DNA of 23,956 nt, taken from the IMG/VR virus record IMGVR_UViG_3300030419_000388, positions 1 through 23,956 of that record; one strand, 5' to 3'. Below are positions 16,601 to 21,771 of this stretch, in pieces. The translations under genes were made by a program, and so were the position numbers. The notes beneath the pieces were generated by a model. The model saw nothing but the letters and a program-made list of their open reading frames with translations, was not told the origin of the DNA and did not search any database. Each line of letters begins with the position of its first letter. Position 1 is the stretch's first letter. Origin of the DNA: a virus.

Positions 16601-17213
16601 AGATACAGGTGCCGATAATAATTGGTTAGGTTGCTTCATCTTTAAAGGTAATAATGATGCAAGTGAAGGTACTGAATTTGCAAAGATTTTAGCTGCATCA
16701 ACAGATGTTAGTGATGGTACAGAAGATGGAAAACTACTTCTGCAGACCATGAAGGCTGGAACGATGACAGATTCATTACACTTGGAATCTGGATATACTA
16801 GAACACCTAATAATCCACTTGTAATGCTATCATTAACTGCTAATCAATCAGTAGCTAATACTACTACACATAATATAGATTGGGCAGTAGGGGTTAATAG
16901 AGGTAGCAATTTTGATGCTAGTAATGAAAGGTTTACTGCTCCTATTGCTGGTGATTATTTATGTACTATAGATATACAATTTACACAGAATGTAGATCAA
17001 TTACATACAGGTATACAGAAAAATGGTGGTTCTCCTGCTACGCATTATGATGCATGGGTAAATCATGGTGATGATACTCGTGGTGATTGTAGAGCAGTCG
17101 TAGTTGAACTAGCTGCTAATGATTATATCACTTTCCATACTTATCAAGGAGATGGAGATGCTAGAAACTTAGAAGCATATCGAACACACGCCAGTATTAA
17201 AATGGTAGGTTAA
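13617..17213 (+). CDS. Tail fibre protein, T7 gp17-like N terminus, decapeptide-repeat shaft, C1q-like tip
   Basis: The 1198-aa product is the probable receptor-binding fibre. Residues 1-105 match the T7 gp17 attachment domain (YTGNGSTTNYSFTFPYL, SEDLNDNYTQNLYKTQEI). Residues 166-475 are 31 uninterrupted decapeptides of the type (D/S)A(V/I)TTAKIAD, giving a thin fibrous shaft. A second block of four repeats lies at 798-837. Residues about 845-990 carry the YHDGTNSY and ELYHDNEKK motifs common in marine phage fibres. The last 130 residues (about 1066-1198: FTAPIAGDYLCTIDIQF, ELAANDYITF) resemble a C1q/TNF-like jelly roll suited to binding a receptor. It starts 7 bases after gp16. Confidence 0.9.
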   Translation: MAVTEQSYTGNGSTTNYSFTFPYLKSTDIEVQVDATVTTAWSLANATTVQFNTAPSNGAKIKILRQTNVDNLTATFYAGSAIKSEDLNDNYTQNLYKTQEIGNRYFATTGGTMTGDLSFGEDVKLTFEGATDNAHETILTVADPTADRTITLPDTTGTVVTTGDSGTVTSTMIADATIATADIANSAVTTAKINNDAITADKIADDVVNSEHFAAGSIDTEHIADSQVTTAKIAGDAVTGAKIADDSINSEHYVDGSIDTAHIADSQVTTAKIADDAVTTAKIADDAVVAASIANGAINNAQLADNILSSTKYIDGSIETAKIADAQITTAKIANTAVTNAKLGADCITQDKVADDAIRTEHLADQAVTTALIADAAVNNSKLGADCISEDKIADDAVREEHLADNAVTTARIAADAINGSKIADDSINSEHYVDGSIDTAHIADSQVTTAKIAADAVTDAKIADNAVTTDHIADAELTTLAGMQSGTASILAGGTALTATLAEINTVVDGKGVQTTISDSDAHYPTSGAVVDYVAAQIAPIGGLEVIANEDAFPTTQPASGVVISIADAAGVVVNGSGVSTTARTSGNGSDNVTINNFPSSLYSETLASGNGLMVTSTGSSHTYNYHKLLASESDVKQLSDDINDFNSRYRINAGEPGSNNDDGDLVWDTSADKMKVYDATASAWKEVTSSGDFKFLVAVDAGTTTAATFDGSDTSFDLKEATNSGSAASVTNINQLMVVLNGVVQKPNAGSWSGSGEGFYLTDSDTIRFATAPPTGSTCFIVQSGSAVSIPTPGDNTVATAKIQNSAVTTDKLASDAVTGAKIADDAVGAEHIEQLDADLSFADSVKAKFGAGNDLNIYHDGTNSYLDNVTGAVRIRTNNNEDSVYCYANAQVELYHDNEKKIETKTNGAIVQDLTASGAYLDIKGSDGVNGKVYGVSGTTIGLLDAQNHYVIKGVKDGAVSLYYDNDERIKTEQNGTQIFRGGEVFNWITRTDTGADNNWLGCFIFKGNNDASEGTEFAKILAASTDVSDGTEDGKLLLQTMKAGTMTDSLHLESGYTRTPNNPLVMLSLTANQSVANTTTHNIDWAVGVNRGSNFDASNERFTAPIAGDYLCTIDIQFTQNVDQLHTGIQKNGGSPATHYDAWVNHGDDTRGDCRAVVVELAANDYITFHTYQGDGDARNLEAYRTHASIKMVG
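14112..15041 (+). repeat. 31 tandem 30-bp (decapeptide) repeats in the tail fibre shaft
   Basis: The repeats run at residues 166-475 with a strict 10-residue period and no insertion. Consensus is x-A-(V/I)-T-T-A-K-I-A-D, with variants such as GSIDTAHIAD, DSINSEHYVD and DAIRTEHLAD. A higher-order unit is visible: residues 246-274 and 426-454 are identical over 29 residues. At the DNA level the copies have diverged, mostly at silent positions. Confidence 0.93.
16008..16127 (+). repeat. Second block of four decapeptide repeats in the tail fibre
   Basis: Residues 798-837 (NTVATAKIQN, SAVTTDKLAS, DAVTGAKIAD, DAVGAEHIEQ) repeat the shaft motif. The same last units, followed by LDA, occur in the second fibre gene near 17725-17823, so the block is shared between the two proteins. 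Confidence 0.85.
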
Positions 17214-17224
17214 ATTAACTAATT

Positions 17225-17473
17225 ATGGATTATACAATTACTGTCACAGACACGCAAAAAAAATCACTGGAATATATAACTCCAGACGTTGATGATTGGA
17301 TTACTAATGCTGCTACTAATAGAGCAAGGATAGCTAAAGATGATATCATTGATCAATTAGTAAAACATTGTAATGCTAATTCAATAGCTATCGCTACAGG
17401 TGAAGATGCACAGGTAACTCAAGCTTATACATTAGGAGTTGTTAAAAAAGCAGTTAAAGCTGGAGATCCTTAA
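17225..17473 (+). CDS. Small conserved phage protein between fibre genes (82 aa)
   Basis: An 82-aa acidic, helical protein with no signal peptide or membrane segment, starting DYTITVTDTQKKSLEY. Small proteins with this type of opening are found beside tail genes in marine cyanophages (from memory). It starts 11 bases after the fibre gene in TAATTATG and ends 2 bases before the second fibre gene. A role as a fibre chaperone or minor tail component is suggested only by its position. Confidence 0.7.
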   Translation: MDYTITVTDTQKKSLEYITPDVDDWITNAATNRARIAKDDIIDQLVKHCNANSIAIATGEDAQVTQAYTLGVVKKAVKAGDP

Positions 17474-17475
17474 AT

Positions 17476-18795
17476 ATGGCATTAACAGAAGTCAATTCTT
17501 TAGGTATAAAGGATGGTGAAGTAAAAACAGCTGATATAGCTGCTGATGCGATTACAGGAGCTAAGATTGCAGACGATGCAATTGACTCCGAACATTACAC
17601 AGACGGAAGTATAGATGCAGCTCATTTATCAAGTGATGCAGTAACAGGTGCTAAGATTGCAGACGATGCTATAGATTCAGAGCATTATACTGATGGTAGT
17701 ATAGACGCAGTTCATTTATCAGATGACGCTGTATCAACAGCTAAGATACAAAATGACGCAGTTACTGGAGCAAAGATAGCGGATGACGCAGTAGGTGCTG
17801 AGCATATAGAAAGATTAGATGCTAACTTACAATTAGGAGATAATATTAGAGTTCAGTTTGGTGCTGATGATGACTTCTCTATTAGACATGATGGAACTAA
17901 TTGCCAGATAACAAATACCACTGGCAATCTAATAATTGCAGATGCAACTGATACAATGTACCTCCAATCAGATGTAGGTATTAGATTAACTGATGTCAAT
18001 GGTAATGAGAATTTCTTAGTAGCAAATGATAATGGTTCAGTTGATCTCTATCATGATAATTCTAAAAAGTTAGCCACAGATTCAACTGGAATTTCAGTTT
18101 TCGGTATTGAAGGTGGTGCTGCACAAATTCATATCAAAGCAGATGAAGGTGATGATAATCCTGATATATGGAGAATTTTAGCTGAACCCTCTGGTCCTGA
18201 ATTAAATTTCCAAAGTTATAATAGTGGTAACTATATAAATAATTTAAGACTAACTGGAGATCAAGGTTGTGAATTATACTATAATAATAGTGTAAAATTA
18301 GCTACTACCAATGCTGGTGGTACTCTTACAGGTACTTGGGCTGGTGTAGGTAAGGTTCTACAGTATGTACAAACAACTGATTATACTCATGTAACCTTAG
18401 CAGATAATGGTGATAATTATAGTCAGTTAAATACAAGTATTACTCCTTCTGCTGCTGCAAGTAGAGTATTAATTATAGTATCTCTAGGTTTAGTTAGTAC
18501 AGACAGTGCAGCTGATATGGGTTGGTCACTTCTAAGAGATACTAATGGATGGCTTGGAGTACCAAGTAGTACTGGTGCTACTAATGAAGCTACCTTCGGT
18601 GCATTTATGAATGAGGGTTCTGGATGGGCTGTTAGTTCAACTATGGCATTTATTGACCATCCAAATACCACTAGTCAAGTTACATATAAAGTAATATCAA
18701 GAGCTAATAGTACTAGAGATATGGTAATAAATAGACGAGGTTCAGATAATGCTCTTAGAGTATCAAGTTTTATGCAACTATTAGAATTAGCTTAA
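17476..18795 (+). CDS. Second tail-fibre-like protein with decapeptide repeats
   Basis: The 439-aa product lacks the gp17 attachment domain. Residues 14-113 are ten decapeptide repeats like those of the long fibre (DAITGAKIAD, DAIDSEHYTD, GSIDAAHLSS). Residues about 114-280 carry fibre motifs (IRHDGTN, DLYHDNSKKL, ELYYNNSVKL) homologous to the long fibre. From about 310 a distinct beta-rich tip follows (YTHVTLADNG, ITPSAAASRVLIIVSLGLVS), of a type seen at the end of marine phage fibres. It may attach to the first fibre or be an alternative receptor-binding tip. A weak ribosome site (GGAGA, 17462-17466) precedes the start. Confidence 0.85.
   Translation: MALTEVNSLGIKDGEVKTADIAADAITGAKIADDAIDSEHYTDGSIDAAHLSSDAVTGAKIADDAIDSEHYTDGSIDAVHLSDDAVSTAKIQNDAVTGAKIADDAVGAEHIERLDANLQLGDNIRVQFGADDDFSIRHDGTNCQITNTTGNLIIADATDTMYLQSDVGIRLTDVNGNENFLVANDNGSVDLYHDNSKKLATDSTGISVFGIEGGAAQIHIKADEGDDNPDIWRILAEPSGPELNFQSYNSGNYINNLRLTGDQGCELYYNNSVKLATTNAGGTLTGTWAGVGKVLQYVQTTDYTHVTLADNGDNYSQLNTSITPSAAASRVLIIVSLGLVSTDSAADMGWSLLRDTNGWLGVPSSTGATNEATFGAFMNEGSGWAVSSTMAFIDHPNTTSQVTYKVISRANSTRDMVINRRGSDNALRVSSFMQLLELA
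17515..17814 (+). repeat. Ten decapeptide repeats in the second fibre
   Basis: Residues 14-113 keep the 10-residue period of the long fibre. The segment DAIDSEHYTDGSIDA occurs twice (17575-17619 and 17665-17709) with identical protein but 10 of 15 codons different. Confidence 0.92.
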
Positions 18796-18797
18796 TT

Positions 18798-19112
18798 ATG
18801 GCAAATGAAATAACCCCCTTTGATGCTGTAAGATCGTTAAAACCTGGTGTAACCTTTGGATGGAATCCTGACACAAAAGAAATTACAGGTTGGGATACTT
18901 CTAAAGGTTCACCACCTTCAGACTCTGAAATAGAGACTGAAGTTAATCGTCTACAAGCAGAATATGATTCAAAGGAATATCAAAGAAAAAGAAAACCACT
19001 GTATCCTTCAATAATCGATCAATTAGATATGCAGTATTGGGACCAAGTAAATGGTACTACTACATGGAAAACAGCTATAGATAAAATCAAAGCAGATAAT
19101 CCTAAACCATGA
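18798..19112 (+). CDS. Tail-fibre-associated conserved protein with YPSIxDQLDMxYW motif (104 aa)
   Basis: The 104-aa product ends with YPSIIDQLDMQYWDQVNGTT followed by TWKTAIDKIKADNPKP. This C-terminal motif is frequent in small cyanophage proteins coded next to fibre genes (from memory). The N-terminal half has GVTFGWNPDTKEITGWD and a helical Glu/Arg-rich linker. A role as a tail fibre assembly factor or chaperone is plausible but unproven. It starts 2 bases after the second fibre in TAATTATG and overlaps the next gene by 4 bases (ATGA). Confidence 0.75.
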   Translation: MANEITPFDAVRSLKPGVTFGWNPDTKEITGWDTSKGSPPSDSEIETEVNRLQAEYDSKEYQRKRKPLYPSIIDQLDMQYWDQVNGTTTWKTAIDKIKADNPKP

Positions 19113-19516
19113 TAGATATACCTAGAGCTAACCTACCCAAGGCTCTAGATATACCTCAGATGTATCTAAGACAGCCAAGAGGGTTAGTACCATCATATAG
19201 ACCTATGGTCATCCCTCCAGCTGATTTAGAACGTCCAGAGGAAACAGAACCTGCAGATGATGAGAAAACAGAACAGCCAGAACCACCAAGTTTAAAGATA
19301 CCTGTAATAGATATACAGATGCCAATACCTGAAACAGCGGTAGTGGTAACGGCTGTAACGACAGCTGTAGTGGCAGTAACAACAACTACCATTACTCAAT
19401 CTTTATTTGAACCAATTAAAAAGAAAGTACAGAAACAATTACAAGCTAAAGTCAACAAATGGAAGGAAAACCGCAAGAAAAAAAAGGACTCCTCAAAAAA
19501 CTCAAAGACGGAATAG
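19109..19516 (+). CDS. Cyanophage-type small membrane-anchored or structural protein (135 aa)
   Basis: The protein has a Pro-rich N-terminal half (ALDIPQMYLRQPRGLVPSYR, PMVIPPADLERPEETEP), an acidic stretch, then a hydrophobic Val/Thr/Ala segment at about residues 89-115, and a very basic C-terminal tail rich in Lys. The IP-rich opening with VPSYRP followed by a single membrane segment is, from memory, a recurring small cyanophage protein, sometimes listed as structural. It begins in an ATGA overlap and its end overlaps the holin candidate by 58 bases. Function is not established. Confidence 0.7.
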   Translation: MIDIPRANLPKALDIPQMYLRQPRGLVPSYRPMVIPPADLERPEETEPADDEKTEQPEPPSLKIPVIDIQMPIPETAVVVTAVTTAVVAVTTTTITQSLFEPIKKKVQKQLQAKVNKWKENRKKKKDSSKNSKTE

Positions 19517-19770
19517 AGGACCAAGAAGCCCAAATACAGATCCTTGGAACATTCGTCAGGCTTGGCGTTGTGGTTTGGTCTGGATTTATTATAACTTTAA
19601 ATTATGTAGAAATACCAATGGTCAAAAAATCTGGTAACTCAGATATCACGTTCGTTGCTTCGGTGTTTACAGGAGCATTGGCGACTTTTGGCTTGGCTAC
19701 TGGTAATTCTAAAGATAAGGGTAATGCAACACCCGTCAACTGTCCTATGGTAAAGAAAAAAGAAGAATGA
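19459..19770 (+). CDS. Probable holin-like membrane protein (103 aa)
   Basis: The 103-aa product has a basic N terminus (GKPQEKKGLLKKLKDGIED), two hydrophobic segments at about residues 29-50 (LGTFVRLGVVVWSGFIITL) and 64-82 (ITFVASVFTGALATFGLATG), and a basic tail ending KKKEE. Size and layout fit a two-segment holin, and the DITFVASVFTGALATFG element is familiar from small cyanophage membrane proteins (from memory). No endolysin gene is in the window, so the lysis role is inferred from topology. The gene starts inside the preceding gene and overlaps the following one by 4 bases. Confidence 0.65.
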   Translation: MEGKPQEKKGLLKKLKDGIEDQEAQIQILGTFVRLGVVVWSGFIITLNYVEIPMVKKSGNSDITFVASVFTGALATFGLATGNSKDKGNATPVNCPMVKKKEE

Positions 19771-20138
19771 AGAAATGGTTATTACTCTTAATGCTGGCAT
19801 CACCCACGGTGGCAAGAGCCGAATTAGTTACCCCTCAATTCACCCAGGGAAGCATGAATTCAACAACAACTACGACCCAAGAGATAACCGAGGAAATAAC
19901 CACCACAACTTATGGGTCAGCCTTAAACAAATGGTCTGGGGACAATATAACCCATACCTCAACCTCTTCAGGAGGTATAGCGGATTCAGATTCCGTATTC
20001 AACATGACAACAGCAGGGAGCGACTTCTCTCTAGAGATAGTAACAAGAGCAGCCAGTCAAGTTCTAGAGGTAACAGAAATCGAAAGAACTATAGAAACTA
20101 CTGCTACTACTACCTCGCTCTCTGTCTTCTCACAATAG
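19767..20138 (+). CDS. Secreted cyanophage structural-type protein with Thr-rich region (123 aa)
   Basis: A signal peptide is clear: MKKWLLLLMLASPTVARA, cut near ARA at residue 18. The mature part opens ELVTPQFTQGSMNSTTTTTQ, is rich in Thr and Ser, and ends SLSVFSQ. Proteins with the same opening and ending occur in many cyanophages beside the next gene's family (from memory). It probably works outside the cytoplasm or is a minor virion component. Start overlaps the holin-like gene (ATGA). Its last 208 bases overlap the next frame if that gene starts at 19931. Confidence 0.75.
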   Translation: MKKWLLLLMLASPTVARAELVTPQFTQGSMNSTTTTTQEITEEITTTTYGSALNKWSGDNITHTSTSSGGIADSDSVFNMTTAGSDFSLEIVTRAASQVLEVTEIERTIETTATTTSLSVFSQ

Positions 20139-20776
20139 GAGTACCTGTATATGCTGGTGAAGGAGAAACCAACAATACTTCAAACCCTGTGGCAGCGGCT
20201 ACAGGAAACGTTACAAACCAAGCTGTTCAATTCCAGAACAATGGAGCCCCGTCTCGTCAAGTATACGGTCCCAATTCGTCCTGTAATGGAGCAACAATGA
20301 CATTTAGCCCATTCTATATGGGCAATCATACCACTCCTTTTGATGATACTATGAGTCAACAAAGCTATACTGTAGCTGAGAACTGGGGGTTCCAAATTAA
20401 TTTTATGGTTCCCCTAGATGGCTCTACTGTAGAAATATGTAAATCGATAGCTAGAAGACATGCTGCAAAGATGGATTTAGATTATGAACTTGTCCGTGCT
20501 TTAAAGTGTGCAGAGATACAACAAAAAGGTTTTATGTTAGTACCTGGTTCTAGGGTATATCATATGTGTGAAGACGTAGTACCTATAGTAGCTTTTAATA
20601 AGGTTATTAAGACAGAACAAAACAAACAATGTAAACCTATAAAGAAAAAATACCCATGGCAAAAGCAAAAGCAGCTGTGTCCGAAAAAGTTTCAACCGAT
20701 AAACCCGCAGCAGCTTCTAAATCCGTTAGCAAAGTTTACGGAAAAACCCAAGCAAAGTCCACTCGTGGCACCTTAG
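19931..20776 (+). CDS. Cyanophage conserved protein (TGNVTNQAVQFQNNGAPSRQ family); start uncertain
   Basis: The recognisable part begins at about 20156: GEGETNNTSN, then TGNVTNQAVQFQNNGAPSRQ, SCNGATMTFSPFYMGNHTTP and a Cys-containing C-terminal half (ALKCAEIQ, YHMCEDVVPI). Proteins of this kind are widespread in cyanophages (from memory). Just before it, in the same frame, YYYLALCLLTIGVPVYA looks like the core and cleavage site of a signal peptide, but no ATG, GTG or TTG lies close upstream. The nearest ATG is 19931, with an odd basic Arg/Asn/Ser-rich leader of 58 residues; another is at 19775. Either the gene starts far inside its neighbour, uses an unusual start, or is made by frameshifting from the 19767 gene. 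The last 120 bases also overlap a basic 44-aa frame. Confidence 0.7.
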   Translation: MVWGQYNPYLNLFRRYSGFRFRIQHDNSRERLLSRDSNKSSQSSSRGNRNRKNYRNYCYYYLALCLLTIGVPVYAGEGETNNTSNPVAAATGNVTNQAVQFQNNGAPSRQVYGPNSSCNGATMTFSPFYMGNHTTPFDDTMSQQSYTVAENWGFQINFMVPLDGSTVEICKSIARRHAAKMDLDYELVRALKCAEIQQKGFMLVPGSRVYHMCEDVVPIVAFNKVIKTEQNKQCKPIKKKYPWQKQKQLCPKKFQPINPQQLLNPLAKFTEKPKQSPLVAP

Positions 20777-20790
20777 ATAAAAGACCTTAA
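20656..20790 (+). CDS. Small basic Lys/Ala-rich protein (44 aa)
   Basis: A 44-codon frame from ATG at 20656 to TAA at 20788-20790 encodes a Lys, Ala, Ser and Val-rich peptide (AKAKAAVSEKVSTDK, then VYGKTQAKSTRGTLDKRP). The composition recalls small DNA-binding or histone-tail-like peptides. It overlaps the end of the preceding gene by 121 bases in another frame, and its codons look coherent, so I think it is real. No family is recognised and no ribosome site is evident. Confidence 0.5.
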   Translation: MAKAKAAVSEKVSTDKPAAASKSVSKVYGKTQAKSTRGTLDKRP

Positions 20791-20804
20791 TCCCCACTAT
20801 ACCA

Positions 20805-20963
20805 ATGCTATTAATTATCAAACCCATCCTTTTCGCCTTCTTGAAGTCAGACTCAGTGAAGAAACTTGTAGTAGATCTACTAGAAGCATATGTAGCTAGA
20901 ACTGATAACAAGCTTGATGATCAGGCATTAAAAATTGTAAAAGAAAAACTATTTAGTTCATAA
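20805..20963 (+). CDS. Small conserved cyanophage protein with hydrophobic N terminus (52 aa)
   Basis: The 52-aa product begins MLLIIKPILFAFLKSDSVKK, followed by LVVDLLEAYVARTDNKLDDQ and a basic end. Short proteins with a hydrophobic opening of this kind and a TDNKLDD motif recur in cyanophages (from memory). The first 13 residues could sit at a membrane; the rest would be an amphipathic helix pair. It lies 14 bases after the 44-aa gene and 2 bases before the next one. Function unknown. Confidence 0.65.
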   Translation: MLLIIKPILFAFLKSDSVKKLVVDLLEAYVARTDNKLDDQALKIVKEKLFSS

Positions 20964-20965
20964 CT

Positions 20966-21277
20966 ATGAGTCACCATAATGACGAATTCAAAGAGCCTAT
21001 AGGTTATTACCAATTAACCTGTACTGATAATGATCAGAATGTTTCTATCCCCTGGGCTCACAGATTAGTTGAAATATATGTTAGAGACAAAGATGCTAGA
21101 ATTGCTTTTAATGAGTCTTCAGGTTCTACCACTACGTTTGTAGCAGCAGGTCAGAAGTATAAGTTTAAATTACCTTGGAACCAGACTAATCTAGCTAATA
21201 CCAAGATACATGCACGTAATAATGCATCTGGTCAAGAATCAAACTTAATGATTATAGCTTATAAAGAGGATTCCTAA
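20966..21277 (+). CDS. Small beta-rich hypothetical virion protein (103 aa)
   Basis: The 103-aa product has alternating strands (GYYQLTCTD, VSIPWAHRLVEIYVRD, ARIAFNES, TTTFVAAGQKYKFKLPW, NLMIIAYKED), suggesting a compact beta-sandwich. There is no signal peptide or membrane segment. It starts in TAACTATG just after the previous stop and its own stop overlaps the small terminase start (TAATG). Placed between structural and packaging genes it may be a minor capsid or decoration protein, but no family is recognised. Confidence 0.65.
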   Translation: MSHHNDEFKEPIGYYQLTCTDNDQNVSIPWAHRLVEIYVRDKDARIAFNESSGSTTTFVAAGQKYKFKLPWNQTNLANTKIHARNNASGQESNLMIIAYKEDS

Positions 21278-21564
21278 TGGAACAAGTATCAGTAATCCCT
21301 AAAAAGGCTACTGAAAATAAGTTTAATGAGTTACATAACTTGGTTACTGAAGAATTCTTAACTAGAGTTCGTAGTGGCCAAGCTACTACTCAAGATTTAA
21401 AAGCAGCTTGTGACTGGCTGAAAACAAATGATATTACTGGAGTACCATATGAAGGTACACCATTAGATAAATTAGCAAAAGTCATACCACAAGTAGATCC
21501 AAACTTAGTACAAAGTAGACTTTATGGCAAAAACTTCAACAGAGCAGTATCGTACAAACGCTAA
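21277..21564 (+). CDS. Terminase small subunit, T7 gp18-like
   Basis: The 95-aa product matches the T7 gp18-type DNA packaging family in size and pattern: KFNELHNLVTEEFLTRVRSG, then ATTQDLKAACDWLKTNDITG. It should recognise concatemeric genome DNA and recruit the large terminase. T7 gp18 is 89 aa. A ribosome site (AAGAGGA, spacing 6) precedes the ATG. The end overlaps a basic 81-aa gene by 41 bases. Unlike T7, where gp18 and gp19 are almost adjacent, more than 2.2 kb separate it from the large subunit here. Confidence 0.8.
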   Translation: MEQVSVIPKKATENKFNELHNLVTEEFLTRVRSGQATTQDLKAACDWLKTNDITGVPYEGTPLDKLAKVIPQVDPNLVQSRLYGKNFNRAVSYKR

Positions 21565-21769
21565 ATCTCGTGCTAAACATGTACGAGATAATAGCCCAGG
21601 CGGTAAATATGCTCATTCTAAAAAATATAAACGAGACCACGCTGCTGCAAGATCAAGTTTAAAGATAGGTAAGGGGTCTACTATGGATGCTTCTAAGCAA
21701 TCCGATGGCTCCTATAAAGCAGAGAGTCGGAAGACGAATCGTGGAAGAGGAGGAGCTAAGAGGAGGTAA
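21524..21769 (+). CDS. Small highly basic conserved cyanophage protein (81 aa)
   Basis: The 81-aa product is rich in Lys, Arg and Ser: AKTSTEQYRTNAKSRAKH, GGKYAHSKKYKRDHAAARS, and a C-terminal KAESRKTNRGRGGAKRR. Similar basic proteins occur in cyanophages (from memory). It has no recognised fold and would probably bind nucleic acid. It starts within the small terminase gene in another frame, overlapping by 41 bases, and its stop lies inside the ribosome site of the next gene. A packaging or DNA-condensing role is inferred from charge and place only. Confidence 0.7.
   Translation: MAKTSTEQYRTNAKSRAKHVRDNSPGGKYAHSKKYKRDHAAARSSLKIGKGSTMDASKQSDGSYKAESRKTNRGRGGAKRR
21761..21767 (+). promoter_or_regulatory. 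Strong Shine-Dalgarno for the 694-aa gene
   Basis: AGGAGGT sits 4 bases before the ATG at 21772, and its T begins the stop codon of the upstream gene (TAA, 21767-21769). This is one of the strongest ribosome sites in the window and fixes the start. Confidence 0.75.
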
Positions 21770-21771
21770 GT

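Noticed and set aside
19156-19392. Antisense ORF with Val/Thr hydrophobic segment
   Set aside because: Mirror of the Val/Thr codons of the + strand membrane segment; all neighbours run the other way.
19407-19637. Basic forward ORF overlapping the 135-aa and holin-like genes
   Set aside because: Third-frame shadow; both other frames hold proteins with recognisable features.
19775-19930. N-terminal extension of the TGNVTNQAVQF-family gene back to 19775
   Set aside because: This part has no plausible protein character and lies over the signal peptide of the 123-aa gene, so it was not included in the gene call.
20151-20300. ATG at 20151 as a start for a separate 49-aa ORF
   Set aside because: It is in a different frame from the conserved GEGETNN protein and its product has no recognisable character.
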